In this document: in pieces, positions 1 through 6,264 of the stretch
Position numbering within the stretch: position 1 is the stretch's first letter
Layout of the letters: each line of letters starts with the position of its first letter
Origin: Mariprofundus sp.
GTDB lineage: Bacteria; Pseudomonadota; Zetaproteobacteria; Mariprofundales; Mariprofundaceae
Length of the DNA stretch: 6,264 nt
Direction of reading: 5' to 3'
NCBI GenBank assembly: GCA_015485035.1
Contig: WFUI01000235.1
Coordinates: 1-6,264 of the forward strand
Position numbers and translations under genes: made by a program
Notes under the pieces: generated by a model
What the model was told of the DNA's origin: nothing
What the model saw: the letters and a program-made list of their open reading frames with translations, nothing else
The model's database searches: none

Positions 1-1543
1 CACCGGGCACATCTACACCCTCCCAGAAACTGCGTGTGCCACAAAGTACGGAATGGGTATCGGTGCGGAAAGCATCAAGAATGGCATCACGACTACCGCT
101 CTCGCCCTGAATCAGTACATTCCAGGGCAAACGCTGCGCCAGTTCCGGCCCAACCTGTCTGAGCATATTCCACGACGTAAACAGCACAAAGGCGCGTCCG
201 TGCGAGGCCCGGATCAGTGTTTCCATCTCATCCGTAATGGCTTCAATACCCTGCTCGGAAAACGGATTTGGCATATGACGCGGCAAATAAATCATCGCCT
301 GTTTGCCATAATCGAATGGAGACGCATGAAATACCTCATCCGTTTCATCCAGCCCGAGCCTGGCTTTGGCATGATCAAAACTGCCGGATAACCGCAATGT
401 GGCCGACATCAGCACGAATGAGGCCGGACGTTCCCATAAATGGCTGTGCAATACAGGCCCGGTTTCGACCGGAGCAACCGTATATTTAAGCTGTTCACCC
501 TCGCCTTCACTCCAGCCTACGAAGCCCTGTAAAGGCTCCCGTACCATTTCGATATCAGATGCTATCTGCCCGGCACGATCAGCCAATCTGGCCATATCCT
601 CACTGCGTTCGCGTCTGGATTCGGCCAGCCTGTGCATTGCAGTCCATGCCTGCTGCAGATCTTCCAGCCCCGTTTTCAACCAGCAATCAAGTACCGTTTT
701 CCCGTATGTGGTCACATCCTTTTTCAGATCCGGTTCGTCTCCCATAGCATCGAGTTGTGCCTGCATATCATTGAGCCACTGAATCAATTTCATACGTGTG
801 ACAGTCACGCCGAAATGCTGACATGCCAGATCCGGCAATGAATGTGCTTCATCCAGTACATAGGCATCGAAATCAGGTAACAGTTCACCGAATTCGCCGG
901 CTTTGAGTACGGCATCGGCCAGCAGCAGGCTGTGGTTGGTCACAACAATATCCGCGGCCTGTGCTTTCTGACGCGCTTTCATCAGCGGACAGCGCTCAAA
1001 ATCCCCGCATTTTGAACCCAGACACTGATCAGCTGTGGCTGTCACCATCGGACCAATCCCTTTGGCAAACACGTCGAATGGCAAACCTGACAGATCACCA
1101 TCCTCTGTTTGATGCGACCAGTCCAACACCTTCAGCATCGACTTCTGTGCCCACATTTCCAGCTGCGGACTGGAAACAAAAAGCTTCAATCGTTGCGGAC
1201 AGAGATAGTTGGAACGCCCTTTCAACAGGGCTACGTGACGGGAAGCCCCGAGTGCCTGTTGTACGGCAGGTAAATCGCGGTGTACCAGCTGATCCTGCAA
1301 TGCGCGGGTATGGGTGGAAATGAGAACCTTGGCGTCAGAACGCAGTGCCGGAACCAGATATGCAAGTGTCTTGCCCGTGCCGGTTTCAGCTTCAGCCAAC
1401 AGCATGGAACCGCCTTCAAATGCTGTTGCAACCTCCCCCGCCAGATCGATTTGCTCATCCCGGCGCGAATAGCCGGGCAAACTGGTGGCCAGCGGGGAAT
1501 CATCAGAAAAATCGCGCCGGACCAGCCCGGCAAACCCTGTCAT
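1..1543 (-). CDS. yoaA: DinG-family (YoaA-like) ATP-dependent Fe-S DNA helicase, 3' end outside the window
   Basis: A superfamily 2 (XPD-like) helicase that would unwind DNA 5' to 3' using ATP, acting in the cytoplasm in DNA repair and replication-fork rescue. The frame is open from the ATG at 1543 to the left edge, giving 514 residues with no stop. YoaA/DinG proteins are usually about 640-720 residues, so roughly the last fifth is missing. Visible in order: a Q-motif-like stretch YSRRDEQ at 25-31; Walker A AETGTGKT at 52-59; four cysteines C115, C174, C179 and C185, spaced as for the family's [4Fe-4S] cluster; VVTNHSLLLAD near 200-210; DEAH box at 231-234; SATL at 380-383; and motif V FWEGVDVPG at 506-514. 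The final QxxGRxIR motif would lie beyond the edge. Stretches such as LLKGRSNYLC resemble E. coli YoaA, as recalled, more than DinG. The ATG overlaps the upstream ATPase stop (ATGA) and has no Shine-Dalgarno, so coupled translation is likely. No LexA-type box was seen at the junction. The family is certain; YoaA rather than DinG is likely. Confidence 0.93.
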   Translation of the reverse strand, partial: MTGFAGLVRRDFSDDSPLATSLPGYSRRDEQIDLAGEVATAFEGGSMLLAEAETGTGKTLAYLVPALRSDAKVLISTHTRALQDQLVHRDLPAVQQALGASRHVALLKGRSNYLCPQRLKLFVSSPQLEMWAQKSMLKVLDWSHQTEDGDLSGLPFDVFAKGIGPMVTATADQCLGSKCGDFERCPLMKARQKAQAADIVVTNHSLLLADAVLKAGEFGELLPDFDAYVLDEAHSLPDLACQHFGVTVTRMKLIQWLNDMQAQLDAMGDEPDLKKDVTTYGKTVLDCWLKTGLEDLQQAWTAMHRLAESRRERSEDMARLADRAGQIASDIEMVREPLQGFVGWSEGEGEQLKYTVAPVETGPVLHSHLWERPASFVLMSATLRLSGSFDHAKARLGLDETDEVFHASPFDYGKQAMIYLPRHMPNPFSEQGIEAITDEMETLIRASHGRAFVLFTSWNMLRQVGPELAQRLPWNVLIQGESGSRDAILDAFRTDTHSVLCGTRSFWEGVDVPG

Positions 1544-2508
1544 TTGTTTTCTGACAACGGATGCAGACAGGCAAAACCGCGACTGTTCAATTGACCGTCA
1601 AAAGTGGCACAATCGGATAAAACATTCGGGCACCTCAGCCGGTATGCACAACCGGTGTCAGCCATGCCTTCACCGGTTTTATCAACAGGGTTATCAGCGG
1701 ATTTCAGATTCTGCCTTTGCGATGGATGTAAAATTGGCCGGGCATCGAGTAATGCCCGGGTATAGGGATGATGCGGATGTTCAAATATCTCCGCCGCGCG
1801 CCCCTGTTCGACAATTCTTCCGTCAAACATGACCGCTATACGATCAGCAATGTGAGACACCACAGACAAATCATGCGAAATAAACAAATAGGCCAGTCCT
1901 TTGGCTTCCTGTAATTCCTTCAACAGATTAAGGATCTGGGCTTGCACCGACACATCCAGGGCAGATACCGGTTCATCCAGCACAAGCACGGCAGGTTCTA
2001 CAATCAGGGCACGGGCGATGCCGATTCGCTGTCTCTGACCACCGGAAAACTGATGCGGATAACGATCCATTCCCGCCTCATCCAGACCGCACAGATGCAG
2101 TGTTTCAGCCACCAGATCGCGCCGCTGTTTTTTCGACAAATCCGGCCGGTGAACACGCAAACCTTCGGCCACTGTTTCCCAGATTTTCATACGTGGATTT
2201 AAACTGGCAAACGGATCCTGAAACACCATCTGGATATGATTCCTGCGCTGACGTAAAGCCCTGCCACCAAGCGATGTGACATCTACTCCGTTCCATGCAA
2301 TGCATCCGGTATCAGACTTCAATAAACGCATGGATAACCGTGCCGTGGTAGATTTTCCACTTCCTGATTCCCCGACTATCGCCAGCGTTTCCCCCGCATT
2401 CAGACAGAACGACACATGATCCACAGCCCGTTTACCTTTTCCGGAAGCCCGGAACATGCCTCCGGCGGAAAATGTTTTACTGACGTTTTTTACAGCCAGA
2501 ACGCTCAT
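1540..2508 (-). CDS. OppF/DppF-type peptide ABC transporter ATP-binding protein
   Basis: A 322-residue ATPase subunit of an oligopeptide/dipeptide-type importer. It would pair with a second ATPase on the cytoplasmic face of two permeases and drive uptake by ATP hydrolysis. Visible: Walker A GESGSGKST at 46-54; Q-loop Q97 in MVFQDPFASLNP; signature FSGGQ at 154-158; Walker B VLVLDEP at 174-180; and H-loop H212. After the ATPase core comes the Opp/Dpp C-terminal extension: HPHHPYTRALL near 244-254, then C287, C293, C300 and C314. Such cysteines bind an Fe-S cluster in some characterised Dpp ATPases. Length is close to E. coli OppF and DppF (about 334). The start overlaps the upstream ATPase gene as ATGA, with only a weak GGAT ahead of it, so translation is probably coupled. 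The exact substrate (dipeptide, oligopeptide, nickel, other small peptides) cannot be read from an ATPase alone. No permease gene is in the window. Confidence 0.93.
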   Translation of the reverse strand: MSVLAVKNVSKTFSAGGMFRASGKGKRAVDHVSFCLNAGETLAIVGESGSGKSTTARLSMRLLKSDTGCIAWNGVDVTSLGGRALRQRRNHIQMVFQDPFASLNPRMKIWETVAEGLRVHRPDLSKKQRRDLVAETLHLCGLDEAGMDRYPHQFSGGQRQRIGIARALIVEPAVLVLDEPVSALDVSVQAQILNLLKELQEAKGLAYLFISHDLSVVSHIADRIAVMFDGRIVEQGRAAEIFEHPHHPYTRALLDARPILHPSQRQNLKSADNPVDKTGEGMADTGCAYRLRCPNVLSDCATFDGQLNSRGFACLHPLSENK

Positions 2509-3488
2509 GTACGATCATCCATATCATGCTCATCGACGTGCAAACAACGTGCAATATGTTCACCCTGCTGCCAGCAAGCGGCAGTCACCGGCTTTTCCAT
2601 ACAGTCATGCCGGGCCAGCGAGCACCGTTCGGCAAAATGACATCCCTGAGGCCAATGACCGGGGGATGGCACCTGCCCCGAAATCACGGTTAATGATGCG
2701 CCCGGCTCGGAAACCTCCGGCCTGCACCCCATCAAAGCGCGGGTGTATGGGTGGGCGGGATGATCGAATATATCCGCGACTTTTCCTGCCTCAACAATTT
2801 GTCCGGCATACATCACAGCGACATCATCACACATTTCAGCCACCAGTCCGAAATCATGCGTGACCAGTAACAGGCCGAGGTTGCGTTTTTTTTGCAGATT
2901 CAACAGTAGCGTTATAATTCGTTTCTGTACTGACACATCCAGCGCCGTCGTCGGTTCGTCAGCAATAATATAATCAGGGTCAGCAGCCATCGCCATGGAA
3001 ATCAGCACCCGCTGGCGCATACCTCCGGAAAGTGAATCCGGATACTGTTTCAACACCTGTTCCGCATCCTGCATGCCGACATCATGCAACAGCTGAACGG
3101 CACGGGCATTGGCCTGCTGTTTATCCATATCCAGATGCAGGCGAATCACCTCGGTAATCTGGCTGCCGATAGAAAAGACAGGGTTCAGTGCTGTCATCGG
3201 CTCCTGAAACACCATGGATATGCGGCCGCCGCGAATACGACGTAACGATTCATCATCCATCTCAAACAGGCTGTTGCCGTCGAGCAGAATATCGCCACTG
3301 CTTTTTTCAACCCCCTGATGTTCACCCAGGCGCAGAATGGCCTGTGCCGTCAGTGATTTCCCGCAACCGGATTCACCCACCAGTCCCAGCACACGACCTG
3401 CTTCAAGCTGTAAGGATACAGCCGAAACAGCTTCGACCCGGCGACCTTCAATGGACACCGTCAACGACAAATCACGGATTTCAAGCAT
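2505..3488 (-). CDS. OppD/DppD-type peptide ABC transporter ATP-binding protein
   Basis: A 327-residue ATPase that would form a heterodimer with the product of the next gene to power an Opp/Dpp-type importer. Visible: Walker A GESGCGKS at 38-45; Q-loop Q95 in MVFQEPMTALNP; signature LSGGM at 153-157, the form typical of the OppD/DppD partner; Walker B YIIADEP at 173-179; H-loop H211; C-terminal HPAHPYTRALM near 243-253; and C283, C289, C296 and C315, fitting the family's possible Fe-S site. Length matches E. coli DppD. The ATG at 3488 is the first in the frame after an upstream stop (TAG, 3534-3536), and MLEIRDLSLTV is a normal family start. However, there is no Shine-Dalgarno, and a small hairpin sits 11 bases upstream. 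An A8 run (2886-2893) encodes QKK at 199-201; slippage there would truncate the protein before H211. Upstream lies fumC, not permease genes, which is unusual for this family. Confidence 0.93.
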   Translation of the reverse strand: MLEIRDLSLTVSIEGRRVEAVSAVSLQLEAGRVLGLVGESGCGKSLTAQAILRLGEHQGVEKSSGDILLDGNSLFEMDDESLRRIRGGRISMVFQEPMTALNPVFSIGSQITEVIRLHLDMDKQQANARAVQLLHDVGMQDAEQVLKQYPDSLSGGMRQRVLISMAMAADPDYIIADEPTTALDVSVQKRIITLLLNLQKKRNLGLLLVTHDFGLVAEMCDDVAVMYAGQIVEAGKVADIFDHPAHPYTRALMGCRPEVSEPGASLTVISGQVPSPGHWPQGCHFAERCSLARHDCMEKPVTAACWQQGEHIARCLHVDEHDMDDRT

Positions 3489-3586
3489 GGCGGCAGTGTG
3501 CCGGAAGCATCCGGCCGTTTCCAGATGCCATGTCTAAATTTGCAGGGGCATGGATCACCGTGGAAAGGAATACTTGCGTTTCACCC
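3489..3586 (-). other. 98-base intergenic leader between fumC and the OppD-type gene
   Basis: This is the only gene-free stretch in the window. It is the only place within the window where a separate promoter for the ATPase-helicase genes could lie outside coding sequence. I see no convincing -35/-10 pair: TTTCCA and an AT-rich AAATTTA are present, but the match is poor. There is no hairpin followed by a T-run on the minus strand, so no intrinsic terminator for fumC is visible. Read-through from fumC is therefore plausible. Confidence 0.5.
3500..3515 (-). repeat. Perfect 6-bp inverted repeat (hairpin) in the leader of the OppD-type gene
   Basis: GCCGGA-TGCT-TCCGGC on the minus strand forms a perfect, GC-rich 6-bp stem with a 4-base loop. 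It ends 11 bases before the ATG at 3488, the zone where a ribosome would bind, and no Shine-Dalgarno is visible there. It is not followed by a T-run on the minus strand, so it is not an intrinsic terminator. It could modulate initiation, stabilise an RNA end, or be chance in GC-rich sequence. Confidence 0.5.
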
Positions 3587-4966
3587 CTATCGTTGCGGGC
3601 TTAACATGGATTTGGGATCAAGTAACTTTTCCAGCTTCGCAGCCGGAAGTACATTTGTCTCCTCACAAACCTGCCGTACGGTTTTTCCCTCAGCGACGGC
3701 CTGTTTGGCAATCTGTGAGGCACGGTCATAACCGATCACAGGAGCCAGTGAGGTAACCATGCTCATGCTCCACTCAATCTGTTCTGCACAGCGCTCACGG
3801 TTGGCTTCCAGCCCTGCAACACATTTATCGGCAAACATACGGCAGGCGGAAGCGAGCAGCCTTTCCGACTCAAGCAGGTTGTGCGCCATCACCGGCAGCA
3901 TCACATTAAGATCCAGCAGTCCGGAAGCACCACCGAATGTGATCGTCGCATCATTGCCAATCACCTGCGCACAAACCTGCGCCATGGATTCGGCGATCAC
4001 AGGATTGACTTTGCCGGGCATAATGGATGAACCCGGCTGCACTGCCGGCACACTGATTTCACCTAATCCGCAGCGCGGCCCCATATTCAGAATGCGCACA
4101 TCGTTGGCAATTTTACACAGGGATACAGCCAGTGTTTTTAACTGCCCGGATAATTCTACTGCGGCATCCTGTGCTGCCTGTGCCTCGAAATGATTCTTCG
4201 CTTCATGAAATTTGGTACCACAGGTTCTGGATAATTCGGTTGCCATGCGCCTGCCGAATTCCGGATGTGTATTGAGTCCGGTACCAACGGCAGTGCCGCC
4301 CTGGGCCAGCTCGGTAATGCGCGGAAGCACTGATTCCAGCCGTTTAATCCCGAGTTCAACCTGGCGTGCCCAGCCTGAAATCTCCTGCCCCAGTGTCACC
4401 GGCGTTGCATCCATCAAATGCGTGCGCCCGATTTTAACAGCATCATCGGTTTCTCCGGCTTTTGTCACCAGCACCGCATGTAAATGTCTGAGAGCAGGAA
4501 TCAACGCATTGACCAGCAAATCTGTAGCCGCCAGATGTATGGCGGTCGGAATGACATCATTCGACGATTGTCCCATATTCACATCATCATTCGGATGTAT
4601 CTTCTCATTCGCATTGATCTGTGCACAGCGATGGGCAATCACCTCATTGGCATTCATATTGGTGGATGTACCGGAACCGGTCTGGAAGATATCGAGTACG
4701 AACTGGCTGTCCCAATCGCCATCGGCAACTTCCTGTGCGGCTTTTCGGATCAGTTGGGCTCTGGATTTTTTCAGCCTGCCCAAATCCTGATTCACAGTAG
4801 CCGCAGCAAGTTTGATCTGGGCCAGCGCCCGGATAAATTCGCGAGGAAAACGTAAACCCGACACCGGGAAATTCTCCACAGCACGTGCGGTTGATGCGCC
4901 ATACATTGCATCCGCCGGCACCTGCATCTCACCCATCGAATCGCTTTCAATTCTGTGTTCAGTCAT
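3587..4966 (-). CDS. fumC: Class II fumarate hydratase (fumarase C)
   Basis: Catalyses the reversible hydration of fumarate to L-malate in the TCA cycle. It is a cytoplasmic homotetramer of the iron-independent, heat-stable class. The protein is 459 residues (E. coli FumC is 467). Visible: TGSGTSTNMNANE at 96-108; HPND at 124-127 (the B-site region), followed by MGQSSND; GRTHLMDATPVTLGQ at 180-194, where His183 is the expected general-base-region histidine and marks fumarase rather than aspartase (which has Gln here); and the superfamily signature GSSIMPGKVNP at 312-322, with the catalytic serine loop. Met185, where E. coli has Gln, is a variant also known in actinobacterial fumarases. I chose the ATG at 4966 because AAGGGAG lies 5 bases upstream and family homology begins there. 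An in-frame ATG at 4987 would place that Shine-Dalgarno inside the gene. The start overlaps the phosphatase stop by one base (TAATG), suggesting co-translation with it. Argininosuccinate or adenylosuccinate lyase is excluded by the motifs. Confidence 0.96.
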   Translation of the reverse strand: MTEHRIESDSMGEMQVPADAMYGASTARAVENFPVSGLRFPREFIRALAQIKLAAATVNQDLGRLKKSRAQLIRKAAQEVADGDWDSQFVLDIFQTGSGTSTNMNANEVIAHRCAQINANEKIHPNDDVNMGQSSNDVIPTAIHLAATDLLVNALIPALRHLHAVLVTKAGETDDAVKIGRTHLMDATPVTLGQEISGWARQVELGIKRLESVLPRITELAQGGTAVGTGLNTHPEFGRRMATELSRTCGTKFHEAKNHFEAQAAQDAAVELSGQLKTLAVSLCKIANDVRILNMGPRCGLGEISVPAVQPGSSIMPGKVNPVIAESMAQVCAQVIGNDATITFGGASGLLDLNVMLPVMAHNLLESERLLASACRMFADKCVAGLEANRERCAEQIEWSMSMVTSLAPVIGYDRASQIAKQAVAEGKTVRQVCEETNVLPAAKLEKLLDPKSMLSPQR

Positions 4967-6264
4967 TATTTCTCCCTTCTGACACATAACAGTGTTAAAT
5001 CATCATCCCGGTCATTTCGGCCGAATCCGTTCAGTTCCTCAAGCAGAGCCTCGGGCAATGCAGCCACCGGCTTATCGCCATACTCGCGCAACCACTCAGT
5101 GAATCTCGCCTCTCCGTACATCTCCTTGCTATCGTAACTTGATGTTTCGGTCACACCGTCAGTATAGCCGACAAACAAATCGCCGACATGGAAATCAGTC
5201 CGGGCCAATTCATATTGCACTCCCTTGATCAAACCCAGCGGAGGTGCAGATGCTTCCAGTCGATTGATCCCTTTTTCGCCTACCATCAGCGGCGGCACAT
5301 GGCCGGCATTCACCCAAATCAATGTATGCGAATCCGGCTGCAGCTTACCCATAAACAGGGTCACAAAACGGCCCGCTGCCAGTGTATCGCATAATGCTTC
5401 GTTGAGATAACCGGCGGCCTCTTCAATCGGCCAGCCCAGCGTGCCCAGACCGCGCAGCATAGCCTGCAGATTGGCCATGGTCAGTGCTGCCGGATAACCC
5501 TTGCCTGAAACATCTGCAATAATCAGCCAGATCTGCCCGTCTTCCTGCCTGATATAATCATAATAATCACCACCCACCGAATAGCATGTCTGCTGAAAAC
5601 CTTTCAGATGATAATTGGGAATCGACGGTTCGTATGTGGGCAGCAGCCCCTGCTGGATTTCAGCTGCAAGAGAGAGTGAATCTTTTAAATCCTCCCGTTC
5701 CTGCAAGCCTCTCATGGCTGTATTGAGGCCTCTGGCCAGTTCACCGAGATCGTCATCAATCAGCACCGGTACGTATCTCTTGAAATGACCATCGGCTAGG
5801 GATTTCAGCCCTGTATTCAACGTTCGGGTGACCTTTTTCAGTGTTCGGGTGATACTCAATACCAGAATCATGCTGCCTGTCACACTCATCACCAGCAGAA
5901 CAAAGGCCTGAGAAAAAATGAACTGCTGTTCAATATCATTTCCTGCCAAAGCCAGCCAGACATAGAGCGACAGAATTAACACCGGCAACAGCCCTGTGAC
6001 CATGAACACCAGCCATGGCCGATGTTCCGATGAGGTAATCTGTTTATCCGAGTGTCTGTCACTGAGCACACTGATAAATCGCCCCTGCCTGGACAATTTC
6101 AATCGCAACTGCGTTGAATAAACGATGGAAACAGCGACTGCGAGTGCCGGGGCCAGTACGCCTGCACCAAAACAGAAATTCAGGGCCAGAGCGACAAACA
6201 TGCGCCATGTAAAAAAGTGCTCGCCTATCACAGCAACCAGTGGAACAACGATGACCAGATAGGC
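4966..6264 (-). CDS. Membrane-bound HAMP-PP2C (SpoIIE/RsbU-type) serine/threonine phosphatase, 5' end outside the window
   Basis: A signalling phosphatase of the SpoIIE/RsbU family. These usually dephosphorylate a phosphorylated anti-anti-sigma (STAS) protein to release a sigma factor or other target. The frame is open to the right edge, giving 432 residues counted from 6264. Membrane-like segments lie at about 1-14, 22-50, 84-108 and 115-138, then a HAMP domain at about 138-191 (ending GELARGLNTAMRGLQERE), then the linker SLAAEIQQGLLP. The catalytic domain has VGGDYYD (230-236), DVSGKG (251-256), AGHVPPL (320-326), YTDGVTE (367-373) and DDLT (421-424), so the metal-binding aspartates are all present. 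A GTG at 6231 could serve as a start, but it has no Shine-Dalgarno and the hydrophobic frame continues past it, so the true start probably lies beyond the window. The membrane-HAMP layout suggests sensing at the inner membrane through an N-terminal part not fully visible. No anti-sigma or STAS gene is in the window. The target is unknown. Confidence 0.92.
   Translation of the reverse strand, partial: AYLVIVVPLVAVIGEHFFTWRMFVALALNFCFGAGVLAPALAVAVSIVYSTQLRLKLSRQGRFISVLSDRHSDKQITSSEHRPWLVFMVTGLLPVLILSLYVWLALAGNDIEQQFIFSQAFVLLVMSVTGSMILVLSITRTLKKVTRTLNTGLKSLADGHFKRYVPVLIDDDLGELARGLNTAMRGLQEREDLKDSLSLAAEIQQGLLPTYEPSIPNYHLKGFQQTCYSVGGDYYDYIRQEDGQIWLIIADVSGKGYPAALTMANLQAMLRGLGTLGWPIEEAAGYLNEALCDTLAAGRFVTLFMGKLQPDSHTLIWVNAGHVPPLMVGEKGINRLEASAPPLGLIKGVQYELARTDFHVGDLFVGYTDGVTETSSYDSKEMYGEARFTEWLREYGDKPVAALPEALLEELNGFGRNDRDDDLTLLCVRREK
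4972..4978 (-). promoter_or_regulatory. Ribosome binding site of fumC
   Basis: AAGGGAG on the minus strand sits 5 bases before the ATG at 4966, inside the last codons of the phosphatase gene. It decides the fumC start: the in-frame ATG at 4987 is upstream of this site and has no comparable purine run. It is the clearest Shine-Dalgarno in the window. Confidence 0.8.

Noticed and set aside
53..841. Several plus-strand open frames of 60-127 codons opposite the helicase
   Set aside because: They overlap each other in different frames, show no family motifs, and sit antisense to a frame with complete helicase motifs.
1231..1533. A 100-codon minus-strand open frame near the helicase start
   Set aside because: It is an out-of-frame reading of the helicase gene. 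The true frame from 1543 carries Walker A and continues to the window edge.
3541..3590. A possible intrinsic terminator after fumC (AGGGG...CCCCT)
   Set aside because: The arms are only 5 bases, separated by more than 30 bases, with no T-run following on the minus strand.
4212..4790. A 192-codon open frame on the plus strand opposite fumC
   Set aside because: It lies wholly antisense to a clear fumC and has no recognisable domain. Its composition is what a shadow of the fumarase codons would give.
3587..4966. Aspartate ammonia-lyase as an alternative to fumarase
   Set aside because: The GRTHLMDA motif has His where aspartases have Gln, and the N-terminal and B-site regions fit class II fumarase.
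6229..6231. GTG as the true start of the phosphatase
   Set aside because: No Shine-Dalgarno precedes it, and the in-frame upstream codons encode more of a hydrophobic segment up to the window edge. It is more likely an internal valine.

Overview
The window reads as a compact, single-direction stretch of bacterial chromosome. All five genes lie on the minus strand, so transcription runs from the right edge (6264) to the left edge (1). Base composition is balanced to slightly GC-rich. Codon use looks even across the genes and nothing suggests recent transfer. The gene content (class II fumarase, an Opp/Dpp-type ATPase pair, a YoaA-like Fe-S helicase and a membrane-bound SpoIIE-type phosphatase) fits a Gram-negative, probably proteobacterial, organism. 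A finer assignment cannot be made from sequence reading alone. I see no RNA gene, insertion sequence, CRISPR array or prophage part.

Layout in order of transcription: (1) 6264-4966, a membrane-anchored PP2C/SpoIIE (RsbU-like) serine/threonine phosphatase with HAMP domain. Its frame is open to the window edge, so its N-terminus lies outside. (2) 4966-3587, fumC, class II fumarase. Its start codon shares one base with the phosphatase stop (TAATG), behind a good Shine-Dalgarno. (3) A 98-base gap (3489-3586) with a perfect small hairpin just ahead of the next gene. (4) 3488-2505, an OppD/DppD-type ABC ATPase. (5) 2508-1540, an OppF/DppF-type ABC ATPase. (6) 1543-1, a DinG-family (YoaA-like) Fe-S helicase whose C-terminus lies outside. 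The last two junctions are both 4-base ATGA overlaps.

This suggests two transcription or translation units. One is phosphatase-fumC and the other is the two peptide-transporter ATPases with the helicase. They may be separate or one long operon. The two ATPases have no permease or binding-protein gene upstream of them, because fumC is there instead. They must either serve a transporter encoded elsewhere or be part of a split locus. The helicase, normally a DNA-repair gene, appears translationally coupled to the transporter ATPase gene.

I found no convincing new biological system. The points worth a second look are the orphan ATPase pair coupled to a repair helicase, the phosphatase-fumarase coupling, the hairpin leader without a Shine-Dalgarno, and an A8 run inside the first ATPase gene.
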